Positions 23,459 through 33,264 of a stretch of 64,000 bases of DNA are shown piece by piece (within the stretch, counting starts at the first letter, position 1; each line of letters starts with the position of its first letter). The notes beneath the pieces are model-generated. The model saw only the letters and a list, made by a program, of their open reading frames with translations. It ran no database searches and was not told where the DNA came from. Made by a program: the position numbers and the translations under genes. Source of the stretch: Apodemus sylvaticus (lineage: Eukaryota; Chordata; Mammalia; Rodentia; Muridae); the NCBI RefSeq assembly GCF_947179515.1, contig NC_067482.1, positions 78,038,444 to 78,102,443 on the forward strand. The letters are read 5' to 3'.

Positions 23459-23592
23459 TTCTGACTGGCCTCCATCTCCAGCAGGGCAGACAGAGCTGAG
23501 GTTCCTTTCTTCCCGACTGGGGGGCCTGTTGACTCGAGAGAGTGTGCGGAGATGGGCCCGGTCATCTGCAAGCCTTTCATGGCAGTCCCCTT
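23459..23592 (-). CDS. Depdc5: Depdc5 window exon 15 (SHEN-DEP linker)
   Basis: 134 nt encoding KGTAMKGLQMTGPISAHSLE then STGPPVGKKGTSALSALLEM and EASQ (about residues 1007-1051). Enters in phase 0 right after the Arg of exon 14 and leaves AA of a Lys codon. Acceptor gctttag; donor gtaagt. An old B3 SINE (23,163-23,364) sits about 95 bp past its donor. The next exon is almost 9 kb away. Confidence 0.95.
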
Positions 23593-24245
23593 CTAAAGCA
23601 TGGAGGAGGAGAGTCTGTTAGCCCAGGTGGGCTCTGAGATTTCCCTGTATCTCAGTTCACACTGATGCATCTCTGGACTCAGGGAACCTAATTAATGCAG
23701 CAGAGGAACATAGGTTCTCTGTGGTTAGTGGACTATAAAAGAAACTATGGCTCGGAGAAGTTGGTTTAACCAGGTAAGTTCAAATCCCACTGGAGCTGGA
23801 ATTCAAAGTAAAGTTAGCTCTTTTTACACATTCTGAGTGTTTCCATGCACATGTGATCTTGTGTATAGATGGCAGCTGATGTGGGAAAAGGAACCTGAGG
23901 CTAAAAATAAGGTTGATGAAGGACCACTATCACAAGATTAAAGGTAACGAACTACTAATGTACAAACTTGAATGAATCCCAAAGCATAATGCTTTGTAAA
24001 AGAAGCAAGCCTCAAATGGTTTTATATTATATGATAGCATTTTAAAAACATCTGGAAAGGTTAGCAGTTGCTAGGAAATTGAGACAGGAAAGATAGAACC
24101 GCAAAGGGCAGCATAAACCTTTTTTGTTTTTCCTTTGAGTTCTGGAATCAAACTCAGTTTTGTCAAACGTCAGGCAGGTGGTCTACCTCTGAGGAACCAT
24201 TCATTTTGACGGTGGTGTTTGGTAACATGAATCCCTGTAGTTTGT

Positions 24246-24248
<3 letters not shown>

Positions 24249-24291
<43 letters not shown>
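24249..24291. repeat. (CA)n microsatellite
   Basis: About 20 CA units with one AA interruption at the end. Confidence 0.95.
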
Positions 24292-24666
24292 ATGTCAACT
24301 GTACTATATATTCATTTAAGCAAACCAATGCTGAATCATACATCTGCCTATTGTTGCCTGGGTGGCCTCAAATCTATTCTGCAGCCTTCAAAAGCCTCAG
24401 TTTCTCCACTGAGTGGCAGTGTTTGACTGAAATGAATGTGATGGACACTTTCTAAAAGGAAGGCCTGCTGCTGTTAAGCTCTCAAGAGCTTTTACTCTGC
24501 GATTCAGTACTGCTGTGCCTGCTCCTGGGTCCCACTTGGGGATTACACAATAGGTGCTCTGTCCTCAGCTACAAGGGGCAGCCAGTCATAAAGCAATGTC
24601 CAGTCACCGTTGGCACCAATCTCCTCTTTCATCCTACAACAGGTAGGAACTTCCCAACATGGAAGA

Positions 24667-24753
24667 AACCGCAAAGGGCAGCATAAACTTTTTTTGTTTT
24701 TTCCTGTGTCACTGTGGCAGTGACACAGGCTGGCAGTAGTAGAAATCGGGTTC
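24667..24753. other. Composite templated insertion with exon copy
   Basis: This 87-bp block is made of two local copies. Bases 24,667-24,705 repeat 24,097-24,134 with one substitution and one extra T. Bases 24,714-24,753 are an exact 40-bp copy of 25,018-25,057, inside Depdc5 window exon 14. The 8-bp hinge creates a perfect 12-bp hairpin (24,703-24,714 with 24,718-24,729, 3-nt loop). A 9-bp inverted repeat, cccaacatg / catgttggg, flanks the block at 24,653-24,661 and 24,759-24,767. Confidence 0.9.
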
Positions 24754-24863
24754 AGACACATGTTGGGTAGTCATGGGATAAGTCGTCCAGCTGATGAGAA
24801 AACAGGAGGCAGAGCCTGCACTCCAGGCAAGTTGTAGCCCCCAGGAGTTCTAAGAAGCCTTAC

Positions 24864-25083
24864 CCGAATCATGCGGTCTGAGCGGTGGCGCCTGCGGATG
24901 CGATTTAAGCCCTCTACAAAGCGAATAAAGCCATCTAGAAGCTGCCACTCATCTTCATCTGCACGGGGTTTGTCCCCATAGATGTCACAGTGCACCTCCC
25001 CTTCTGTGATGCGCTTGGTGGCAGTGACACAGGCTGGCAGTAGTAGAAATCGGGTTCTCCAGAACTTCAGTGACTCGATTAAG
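24864..25083 (-). CDS. Depdc5: Depdc5 window exon 14 (end of SHEN domain, basic kinase motif)
   Basis: 220 nt encoding LIESLKFWRTRFLLLPACVT, ATKRITEGEVHCDIYGDKPR, ADEDEWQLLDGFIRFVEGLN and RIRRRHRSDRMIR (about residues 934-1006). The RIRRRHRSD stretch fits a basophilic R-x-R-x-x-S site; the equivalent human Ser (about 1002) is, as I recall, a reported PIM/AKT phosphosite. Acceptor gactatag; donor gtaagg. A 40-bp piece of its interior (25,018-25,057) is duplicated exactly in the adjoining intron at 24,714-24,753. Confidence 0.97.
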
Positions 25084-25512
25084 CTATAGTCAAGGGTAAC
25101 AGAGTGGTGGTGAGAAAAAGCAGGTAACACAAGTCCTGCCAGAGAGCTCTCTGAAGCTGGTGCCAGACAGTCCTCTTTGCTGCCCCAAGTGGCTTTGCTC
25201 AAGACACTAGACACAAAATCACAAGGAAGACCACAAGGTGGCTTCTGCTTTAACCCCAGAGTCACAACAATGCCTCTGTGCAGCCACCCCCAGCGAAGCA
25301 GCTGTCCACCATCAATTGCAAAGCAGACAGAAAAGTTGAAACATTATACATGAGACAACCACAACCATAAGGCTACTAGACAGCAAGAGAATAAAATGCT
25401 AAAAGCATGTGGCAATATGAACCCTTATGTTTGCTAAAAATGTATAGATCTGTATACAAGCACACATGTGAACATATACATGAAGACTATTAATTTACAT
25501 AAAACAATGCTG

Positions 25513-25682
25513 AAGCCGGGCAGTGGTGGCACACACCTTTAATCCCAGCACTTGGGAGGCAGAAGCAGGCGGATTTCTGAGTTCGAGGCCAGTCTGGTCT
25601 ACAGAGTGAGTTCCAGGACCGCCAGGGCTATACAGAGAAACCCTGTCTCAGAAAATCAAAAAACAAAAACAAAAACAAAAAA
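25513..25682 (+). mobile_element. B1 SINE with TSD
   Basis: Flanked by acaatgctgaa and accatgctgaa. Lies between exons 13 and 14. Confidence 0.94.
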
Positions 25683-25799
25683 CCATGCTGAATCATAGCT
25701 GTAGCGAGGTAGCCCCAGGCACATCCTACAATCTCTATGGGCCTAAGTTCCTCCACTGAGTCCATACTCTATGCTTATACTTGAACCAAAGGGCACATT

Positions 25800-25965
25800 G
25801 TGACTGAGTTTCTCCTTCCAATTGCAATAAAATATACACGATAAAATATATCATTTTAACCCATTTGAAGTGTATATGTCAATGGCTGAGTAGATTCACA
25901 CTGTTACATAACCATCACCATTAGCCACACAGTTTAACACAGGCAGGTCTGCTCTGTTCTTCCAA
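25800..25965 (+). mobile_element. Ancient L1 3' fragment
   Basis: Phrases such as ttttaacccatttgaagtgt and cacactgttacataaccatc match old mammalian L1 3' ends. Confidence 0.6.
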
Positions 25966-26066
25966 TTTTAGGGAAAACAAAACAGACATCAGACAAAAGG
26001 ACAAATGTATTAAAAGATGCACATATCCAAAGCAGCAGGAACGGGAAGTTAAAGCCACTGTCTCAC

Positions 26067-26234
26067 CTGAAATCTTCAGAGCCAGCAGAACAAATATACT
26101 GATCTAAGTAATTCCACTTGTATTCCTCTAGCCGCTCATGGCAGAATTCCACCCAACAGGAGACAAACTCTGAGTCAGAGTGAGAAGGGCAGAGGCTGTA
26201 GGTGTAATGGATTTGGGCGGATTCATAAGGGTAC
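26067..26234 (-). CDS. Depdc5: Depdc5 window exon 13 (SHEN domain)
   Basis: 168 nt encoding YPYESAQIHYTYSLCPSHSD then SEFVSCWVEFCHERLEEYKW and NYLDQYICSAGSEDF (about residues 877-933). Acceptor tttttcag; donor gtgaga. Very strongly conserved SHEN core (one Cys for Ser change in WVEFCHE). It lies 437 nt of intron downstream of exon 12 in transcription, in a compact exon cluster. Confidence 0.97.
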
Positions 26235-26671
26235 CTGAAAAACAAAAGTATGCCTGTATACTTAAAAGTCATCTGAACATACATCCACTGTCACCATGAC
26301 CACCACTGCCACTACCACTACCACCCTTTTCTGTCTCACTATACTTGATACTACCTGGGCTCAATCCCTAAATACAGAAATCAGCTCATCCTAGCAGACT
26401 AATAAACATTTCTCAGATCTTTTTAAACTTACCATTCTTTTCTTATATTCATCCTTTGATTTTTAATATGCTTGATGTGAATTATGCTAAGCTTTATAAA
26501 CTGAATTGGTTGCCTTTTGGAAGCAGTAAGCTATAAACTTAATTTTAAGGCAAAGCCAAAATTCTAAGGGACTCTTTCTATTTCTTATGCACATATTGTT
26601 TTGTACACATAATTTAGGTATAGACAAAATTCAAGATGGTCACCAAGGATAGTAAACATGCAAGGACTCAC

Positions 26672-26789
26672 TTGGGAAGGTATCGAGTTACAGTGATCAT
26701 CTTGTCCTTGAGTGTCACCTTATGAAAAGTTCTGCCCATACTCAGCCAATACTGGCCCTCCTCCTCAGGGCGGTTTCGGGACACAAGGC
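26672..26789 (-). CDS. Depdc5: Depdc5 window exon 12 (SHEN domain)
   Basis: 118 nt encoding LVSRNRPEEEGQYWLSMGRT then FHKVTLKDKMITVTRYLP (about residues 838-877). Almost identical to human (EEEGQYW for EEEDQYW). Acceptor ctactag; donor gtgagt. No full-length ORF marks it because the flanking intron closes the frame. The split Gly and Lys codons agree with exons 11 and 13. Confidence 0.95.
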
Positions 26790-27257
26790 CTAGTAGAGAG
26801 AATGACTGCTTTTATCCACAAAGATACAGATAAAGAGGAAAAGAAGAAACAAATGTTTAGAGAGGCAACTCACAGAAGCATCCTCTTTGGTTAAAATAAA
26901 AAATAAAATTGCAGAAATGGTCAGATATTTCTGTTATTAAACCAACTAATAGCAAATCAGAGAAAAAGGTGCTAAAAGCACTTGGATGCCACACTCCACC
27001 CCTGATGCACAGCCCTCTGGAGAAAACATGAATAGGGGAAACGTGTAGGATTAAAATGAAACTCCACTCCACCCAAGCACACCTCGGTCCTCACCTCCTG
27101 ACCTGTGCTCCAACTCCTCCCTGGGTTCTCCCAGCTTCAGTCTGAAAGGAGCACTTACTTACTTATGCAATTTTTGCCCTTACACAGCTGCTTGGACACT
27201 GCTTCTGCATTTTCTTCCTGCTTTTTAACTGAAATCTTATGGATTAAAAAAATATAT

Positions 27258-27442
27258 TCACATTTATTTACTTTTTTTGTGTATACGTGCATGAGTACAA
27301 GGACATATGCAAACTATAGCATGCATGTGTAGAAGTCAGAAGACAATTTGTCCAATCTGTGGGTTCTGGGGTTCAAACTCACTCAGGTCATCAAGCACAG
27401 CAGTGAAGTGCTCTTACTGACTGAGAGCCAGCTCTCCAGCCC
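27258..27442 (-). mobile_element. B4/B3-type SINE
   Basis: Minus-strand copy with agtcagaagacaatttgtcc and a ctctccagccc head. Confidence 0.8.
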
Positions 27443-27560
27443 ATCTTATAGATAACCTTATATAGCCATCAAAGGTAACTTCCTGGGGAAAGCTATCAGA
27501 CACCACTAGCCTAGTGAATATTTTATCTGTAGCTCCTTATCTGTAGCTCTAGTATGTGTT

Positions 27561-27690
27561 ACTCTCAGGCAATGTAGTGCATATCTATAGCTCCAGCAAT
27601 CGAGAACACCAACAGGCAGATTGCTTGAATCTTGATGTTTGAGGCAAAACTGGGTAACACAGTGCATCCTTGCCTCAAGAACAAATTAAA
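27561..27690 (+). mobile_element. Old B1-like (PB1-type) SINE
   Basis: gcatatctatagctccagca through ccttgcctcaagaac. Confidence 0.6.
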
Positions 27691-27757
27691 TTAAAATTTA
27701 AAACAAAGTTCCAAGAGGCCTGATCTAAATATAGTTTATCTTTATATTAGCTCCTAT

Positions 27758-27955
27758 TAAAAGGCCTTGGCCGCTCTTACCTCTCTTGCCTCTTGTCTCT
27801 TCACCTCTCTCCTCTCTGCCCCTCTTGGACTCTCCTCCCCTCCCCACCTCTCCACGTGGTCATGACTAGCCTCCACTTCTCTACTCTCTCCCTCTCTCTG
27901 CCGCCACTACCCCGTTAACCCCTATCCTCTGCCCTGAATAAACTAAAAGGCCTTG
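27758..27955 (+). mobile_element. Retroposed pyrimidine-rich sequence with 12-bp TSD
   Basis: A 174-bp C/T-rich insert (27,770-27,943) lies between identical 12-bp direct repeats taaaaggccttg (27,758-27,769 and 27,944-27,955). The site reads TT/AAAA, the L1 endonuclease preference. The insert ends aataaact, a poly-A signal with almost no tail beyond the target's own A run. It resembles the 3' end of a rodent LTR transcript (cacgtggtcatgac, ctctactctctccc), but I could not assign the family. Confidence 0.7.
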
Positions 27956-28083
27956 CCCAGAGTAGGTGTTCAAAAGCATAGTTTAACTGAATTAAACACA
28001 GCAGAGTGGGGAATGATGAGGAATCAGAAACATATGACAAGTGTTCAAAAGAATAAAACTGTGCTATAAAGAACAACCAAGGT

Positions 28084-28225
28084 AGCCAGGCAGGGCTGGC
28101 AACTGCCTGTAATCCCAACACTCAGGGGGCAGAGGCAGGCAGATTTCTGAGTCTGAGGTCAGCCTGGTCTACAGAGTGAATTCCAGGACAGTCATAACAA
28201 ACAAACAAGCAAACAAACAAAAGAA
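28084..28225 (+). mobile_element. B1 SINE, 3' shortened
   Basis: B1 up to ttccaggacagtcat, then a CAAA-repeat tail. The ggctacacagagaaaccctg segment is missing. Confidence 0.88.
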
Positions 28226-29054
28226 CAGCAGCAAAGTCTGGGGAAGCTCCTCGTGACCTGCAGAGAAAGTGTGCTGCTCTCTCCTGATCAGCTCAGAGAA
28301 ATGGCCCTATGGTGGCAGGTCCCTTGGAAGTCCTCAGGAGAATAAAAGACAGTAGAGTCTGAGAGGATTCTGACTGTGATTGTTTTAAATCTCTGCAAGC
28401 CCTGCTTTCTGCAGCTGCAGAGTACCCCAGAGATGCTCCTTTACTTCTGCTATACACAGCCTGCTGGCTGTCAGGAAGAGTATCAGGGGAGAAGGGTGAC
28501 GGGCATCCAGTTCAGTGCCCTGACACAACTAGGAGCACCCCAGTAACCCTAACATGTATTTGTAGTTCAGTTAATGTGTCCTCCCCCACATTAAACCCCA
28601 AGATTCTGCTGTGACAAGTCCTACCTTACCTTTGTGATCGATCATTGAACCTGAAACTAGGGAGACACACAACTTGGCTAGGAAAGCAACTTTCCAAGTA
28701 ACACTAGTAACAGGATAGCAGTACTTTTTATTACCTGGGAAATAAGAGTTTTCCTCTGACAACTAGCCATAAAGAATGAGGGTCATAAATGTCAGGACCA
28801 GACTGGACACTAGAATACACTCACAAGGGACAGCACTATCCATCCAAGAGCAGAGGATAGGCAGGCTAGATGTGGCCAGTGACATCTAAAAGTCAATTTA
28901 TTACTGTTGCTTGGGTTAAAGTTAAACTCTTCCCACAGCCCCGTGAGAACTAACATCTCTAGCCACAACTCCAGAGCGCTCTAACACTAGTTTTTTTTTT
29001 GGTGTGCAAAAATTATCACAATATCTCCTGCTCCAAGGCTTTCTTGCACACGCA

Positions 29055-29390
29055 TAAGCTGATCCTTCTGCCTGCATGCTCCTCCCTTCAACTTCCCGTA
29101 TCTCTCCTAATGACTTCTACTTATTTCAGGTTTGAGTTCAAACACCATTTTGCACCGATCCTCCAAACCATATCAAGCTCCAAATTAAAGCAGTCTCATA
29201 AGTCTTGAACTAACTTTTCCCTCCCAGTCTTTATCACAGCAGATTCATTTCTCTCTATTGAGCTATAAATTTCCCTGACTAGCAGTGTCAAAAAAAAAAA
29301 ACATTGTTGAATGAATAAGTGAATGAATAACCACAAATATTTGTTTACTATTTGTTATATTCCAGGCACTGTGGAAGTCAAAATGATGAC
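29055..29390 (+). mobile_element. L2 3' end fossil
   Basis: Pyrimidine-rich L2 text ending gttgaatgaataagtgaatg, then tattccaggcactgtggaag. A typical L2/MIR-type 3' region. Confidence 0.65.
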
Positions 29391-29501
29391 TCCAAAACGA
29401 TCTCTGTTAAAGTGCACTGGTGGTACAGTGGTGACCATAGCAACCTTCCAAAATGATCTTGGCACCCCAAAAGGTTCAAAGAGAAAAATCCAAGTGTGAC
29501 A

Positions 29502-30062
29502 ATATACATTGTAACCCTAGCAACTGGGAGGTGAAGCAGGAAAATCAAGAGTTCAAGGCTAGCCTAGACTATAAAAGACCCTGCCTTAAACAAACAAACA
29601 AATAAAATAAAACAAAACAAAACCAGGAGAGTGTACAATACAAAGAGAAGGCAGCATGTAACAAATGTCAAAGGCGCTTTCTAAGAAAATATTGGGCTGG
29701 AGAGATGGCTCAGTGGGTAAGAGCACCAGCTGCTCTTCTGGAGGTTCTGAGTTCAAATCCCAGCAACTACATGGTGGCTCACAACCCTCTGTAATGAGAT
29801 TTGATGCCCTCTTCTGGTGGCTGAAGACAGCTACAGTGTACTTATATATAAATCTTCTTTTTTTTTTTAAAAAAAGGCTAGATAAATTTTTTGTTTTGTT
29901 TTTGTTTTTTTGGATTTGGTTTTTTGAGATAGGGTTTCTCTGTGTAGCCCTGGCTGTCCTGGAACTCACTCTGTAGACCAGGCTGTCCTCGAACTCAGAG
30001 ATCCGCCTGCCTCTGCCTCCCAAAGTCCTGGGATTACAGGTGTGCACCACCACCGCCCAGCT
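29502..30062. mobile_element. B1, B2 (+) and B1 (-) SINE cluster
   Basis: Old B1 at 29,502-29,620 (+), B2 at 29,694-29,857 (+), young B1 at 29,900-30,062 (-). The minus B1 is flanked by ctagata-type repeats. Confidence 0.88.
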
Positions 30063-30564
30063 AGATATTTTTAAAAAAAAAGAAAGAAAATATCAAAGAT
30101 GCATAGCTTCATTTACGAGGCCTAGACTAGCTGCCAACTGACACCACATGCCAGATCCATACTTCTTTAATTTTCCAGCCAGAGGAGTATTACTAGAACC
30201 AACAACGATCTGAAGTTTTACAAATAGGGAAGTGGAGGCTACATAAGCAACAACGAAGAAACCAGGAATCAAGACAGCTCTCTGACTGCTTCAGGAAGTG
30301 AGTACTGCTTTCCAGCATCCACACTTCAGTCCCTCTGTTATACTTATTTGAGACAAGTTCTCCACAACTTGGCTCTTCCTCAGTTAGGGTCACTTGCTAG
30401 CCACTAATGGGTGACTCATGCTTGAATCAGGTCACTAAGCTTCAGTAATTAGAAAGAAAGAAGAACACAGACTCAGGGGAAAAGAACAAATGTAAATGAG
30501 TAGAGAACTTTGTCTACTATGATTGAGGTCCAGGAAAAGAAAAAAGACAAAGACGCATAAAAAA

Positions 30565-31325
30565 GTGTATGGAGTGGGTAAGATGCTCAGCAGTCAAGAG
30601 CACTTATCACTATTCCAAAGGAACTGGGCTGGTCCCAGAGCCCATGCTGGCCTCCCACCACTGCTTCTGTAACTCCAGCTCTGGGGGATTTAATGCCCCT
30701 CCCTGGCTACTGTGGACTGTGTCACTCCACATATACATTAAAAAACAAATAAACAGTAAACTTAGATTTAGGCACCATCTGAGAACCTCTTGTGTAACAC
30801 TAGAAACAATTAAATACCCACTTCCAGGTCTAGAGCATTCACTATATACTTGATAACTAAATATTAACTTGGCCTTTGCTACTCCTAGTTGTCTAAACCA
30901 AACTATATCATGCCTAAAATTAGTCATATCCTCCTTTTTTAAAAAGAGAATTGTAAGGCATAAGGGTGCATACCTTAAATGCCAGCACTTCAAAGGGAGA
31001 GACAAATAGATCTTTGGGTTAGAGGTGAGCCTGCCTGATTTATAAAGTGAGTTATAGTCCAACAAGAGTCTATAACAGGCTGGACAGTAAAAACCTGTCT
31101 CAGAAAACAGAAAGAGGAAGGGATGGAGGGAGAGAGAAAGGGAGATGGAGAGGAAGAGAGGGAAGGAGAGGGAGATTAAGAAGAATGAGGTTGACCACCT
31201 TTAGAGGTGGGCACCATTAATCATGGCATTTGGGAGGCAAAAAACAGGCAGAACCCTGTAAATTTGAAAACATCCTGGTCTAGAGTTCCAGGGAACCACA
31301 GAGAAACCGTGTCTCAAAAGAAGAA
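30565..31325 (+). mobile_element. B3, two B1 SINEs and a GA-rich tract
   Basis: B3 at 30,565-30,752; old B1 at 30,955-31,107; GA-rich low-complexity at 31,108-31,180; old B1 at 31,189-31,325. Confidence 0.75.
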
Positions 31326-31339
31326 GGGTTTTGTTTTTT

Positions 31340-31968
31340 TGTTTTTTTTTTTTTTTTAGAAAATATTTATTTTAATTTTATTTGTATCTGTGTTTACCCA
31401 AAAGTATTGATGGATCAGCCTGATTCCATCTTAAGGATGGAAGCCATTCTGTTGCAAGGTCAGAACAAATTCATTTCTGTTTGTTTCAAAACCCAAGCTG
31501 ACAGTGCTTTAACCAGTTTCTGTGATTTGACATTCTCTCTACCCTATGGAGTTTGGATTACACCTTGAATACCCCGAGAAGATATTCTTCCAAATAGTTT
31601 TGAAATGTTTAGCCAAGTTCCTATGTAACCAAAATTCCTCTGGAAATCCCTCAAGTCTTGAAACCCTCCCTATTCTTAAAGTGTTTTTGTTGCTGTTGTT
31701 TTTGGCTTTGGCTATATAAACCCCACATCCTCCCGTGTTTGATGCTATTTTTCCAAAATCATGCTTTAGGGAGAGAGCACAGTCTGACAGAAAATAAAGT
31801 TTACTTAATTTGAACAAAGAATTTGAGTACCGGTTTTACTCTCCTTCAGTGGGATTAACCGTATGTGTACCACTGGGAGAAAGCCACCATGTCAGAGCTA
31901 GGAACCAGAGACCAGGGCCCTCTGCAAAGCAGCCAGTGCCCTTAACCACTGAGCCATTTCTCTGGCTC
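31340..31968 (-). mobile_element. B3 SINE split by LTR insertion
   Basis: The tail half (31,340-31,397, aaatatttattttaatttta) and the tRNA-like head half (31,860-31,968, ending cactgagccatttctctggc) belong to one minus-strand B3-type SINE separated by the LTR. Confidence 0.65.
31408..31850 (+). mobile_element. Solo LTR of an endogenous retrovirus
   Basis: An LTR-like sequence with a TATA box (ctatataaa, 31,712-31,720), a polyadenylation signal AATAAA (31,793-31,798) about 80 bp downstream, and TG...CA-like ends. The opening phrase, gatggatcagcctgattcca, and its order of motifs resemble rodent ERV2/ERVK LTRs; the exact family was not verified. No gag, pol or env sequence adjoins it, so it is a solo LTR. 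It interrupts a minus-strand B3 SINE whose two halves lie at about 31,340-31,397 and 31,860-31,968. Exact borders are uncertain by about 15 bp. Confidence 0.7.
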
Positions 31969-32023
31969 CTACAGTAGGGTCTTTGGTTTTGAAATAGGGT
32001 ATTACTTTGTAGTAGAGGCTGAA

Positions 32024-32404
32024 GTGCCAGTTGGTTTTTATGTCAACTTGACACAAACTATCATCAGACAGAAGGAACCTCAGTGAGAAAATGTCTCCAT
32101 AAGGTCTGGCTGCAGGCAAGCCTGTCAAGCAGTTTCTTACTGGGTGGGGGAGGCCCAGCCCAGTGTGGGTGTGCCATCCCTGGGCTGGTGGTCCTGGGTT
32201 CTATAAGAAAGCAGGCTGAGCAAACCATTGAGAGCAAGCCAGGAAGCAGTACTTCTCCATGGCCTCTGCATCAGCTCGTCTTCAAGTCCCTCCTGCCCTG
32301 TGTAAATTCCTGTCCTGACATCCTTCAGTGATGTGTTTAAGCCAAATAAACTGTTTCCTTCCAACTTGCTTTGGGTCTAGTGTTTTATCACAAGAACTAA
32401 GACA
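32024..32404. mobile_element. Rodent medium-reiteration repeat, near full length
   Basis: ttatgtcaacttgacacaaa, ggcccagcccagtgtgggtg, ggttctataagaaagcaggc and aactaagaca end. Its edge is 77 bp from Depdc5 exon 11. Confidence 0.75.
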
Positions 32405-32480
32405 ATAACTGAATGAAAGAAAACGTGCGCTCAGGATTTAGTAGAAAAGAGGGAATATAATTTTAAGGAGAATCACTTAC

Positions 32481-32641
32481 CTCTGCTATAGAGTGGGCTA
32501 CTGCTCAGTGGGGGTGGGACTGTGGTGTTGGGTTTCTGGGCCTTTGGCTGCACTATGATTTGGTAGCCCTGCATGAGACGCTGGCAAATGAACTCTTCAA
32601 ACACTTGCTGGGCTGTCATTTGAACACCCTCTTCATCCCTC
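32481..32641 (-). CDS. Depdc5: Depdc5 window exon 11 (SHEN domain)
   Basis: 161 nt encoding RDEEGVQMTAQQVFEEFICQ then RLMQGYQIIVQPKAQKPNTT and VPPPLSSSPLYSR (about residues 784-838). It carries the second half of the Rag-contacting strip and a proline/serine loop. Acceptor cttttccag; donor gtaagt. Only 439 nt of intron separate it from exon 10. A rodent repeat copy (32,024-32,404) ends less than 80 bp past its 3' splice donor. Confidence 0.96.
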
Positions 32642-33080
32642 CTGGAAAAGAAACGAGCGCCTGTGGGTGTGCTTGCTCTGGGCAGTGACACAGACAGCGC
32701 TGCATCTCTGCTCTTGTTTCACCTCTTGTCATCACTCCACAGCAGCTCATAAAATCCCCTCACCTGTACACCAGCTTTAGGAGGAATATCAGTTCAACAA
32801 GGTAGAGAAAGAAGACAGAAAATAAGAATAACCTTAGAAAATAGAATCAGATGAAGTGTGCCCAAAACAACTGCTTTAGCAAATACATGATCCAGGCAGA
32901 CAAACTGTTAGTGTCAACAGAACTTAAGAGAAGCTAACAGTTCTTGCATCATCACATTTCCCAAATACTAAAGGAGGACATGGAAGGCATAAAGTCCAGT
33001 GTTCTTCTTTCTCTGCATGTGTTCAAATATACCCATAACCCTCTCAAACAAAGCGGATTGCTTTTGTTTCAGGCACTGAC

Positions 33081-33264
33081 CTGTCCATGTCTGCTTCTGG
33101 GAGGAGATCATAGCAGCCCTCTGTGTAGTCATTCTGCAGGCCCTGACGGTCCGGGAAGTAGTCAGTGGTGAGGGGGAGGCATGCAGGAGTAGTAAGAGAC
33201 TTCCAATCCACTCCAACTGTGCAACAGAAGCCTGGCACTACAGGGGGAGCAGACAGTGTCAGAA
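33081..33264 (-). CDS. Depdc5: Depdc5 window exon 10 (start of SHEN domain, critical strip)
   Basis: 184 nt encoding LTLSAPPVVPGFCCTVGVDW onward to TTDYFPDRQGLQNDYTEGC and YDLLPEADMD (about residues 723-784). This opens the SHEN domain. In the published GATOR1-Rag structure, as I recall it, a critical strip of SHEN residues (about 775-788 in human, starting at the Tyr of CYDLLPE) touches the Rag nucleotide pocket; that strip begins at the end of this exon and continues in exon 11. Acceptor gaggcag; donor gtcagt. Confidence 0.96.

Larger units (their letters stand above)
26790..32480. other. Intron between window exons 11 and 12, overview
   Basis: 5.7 kb. Outside listed repeats, 26,790-27,255, 28,230-29,050 and 30,070-30,560 contain no feature I can assign. 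Confidence 0.6.

Noticed and set aside
23385..23621. 78-codon plus-strand ORF
   Set aside because: It is the antisense shadow of Depdc5 exon 15 and its flanks; the minus strand matches DEPDC5 residues and splice sites.
29586..30053. 155-codon minus-strand ORF
   Set aside because: Read-through of B1 and B2 antisense sequence (CNPRTLGGRGRRISEFE is B1).
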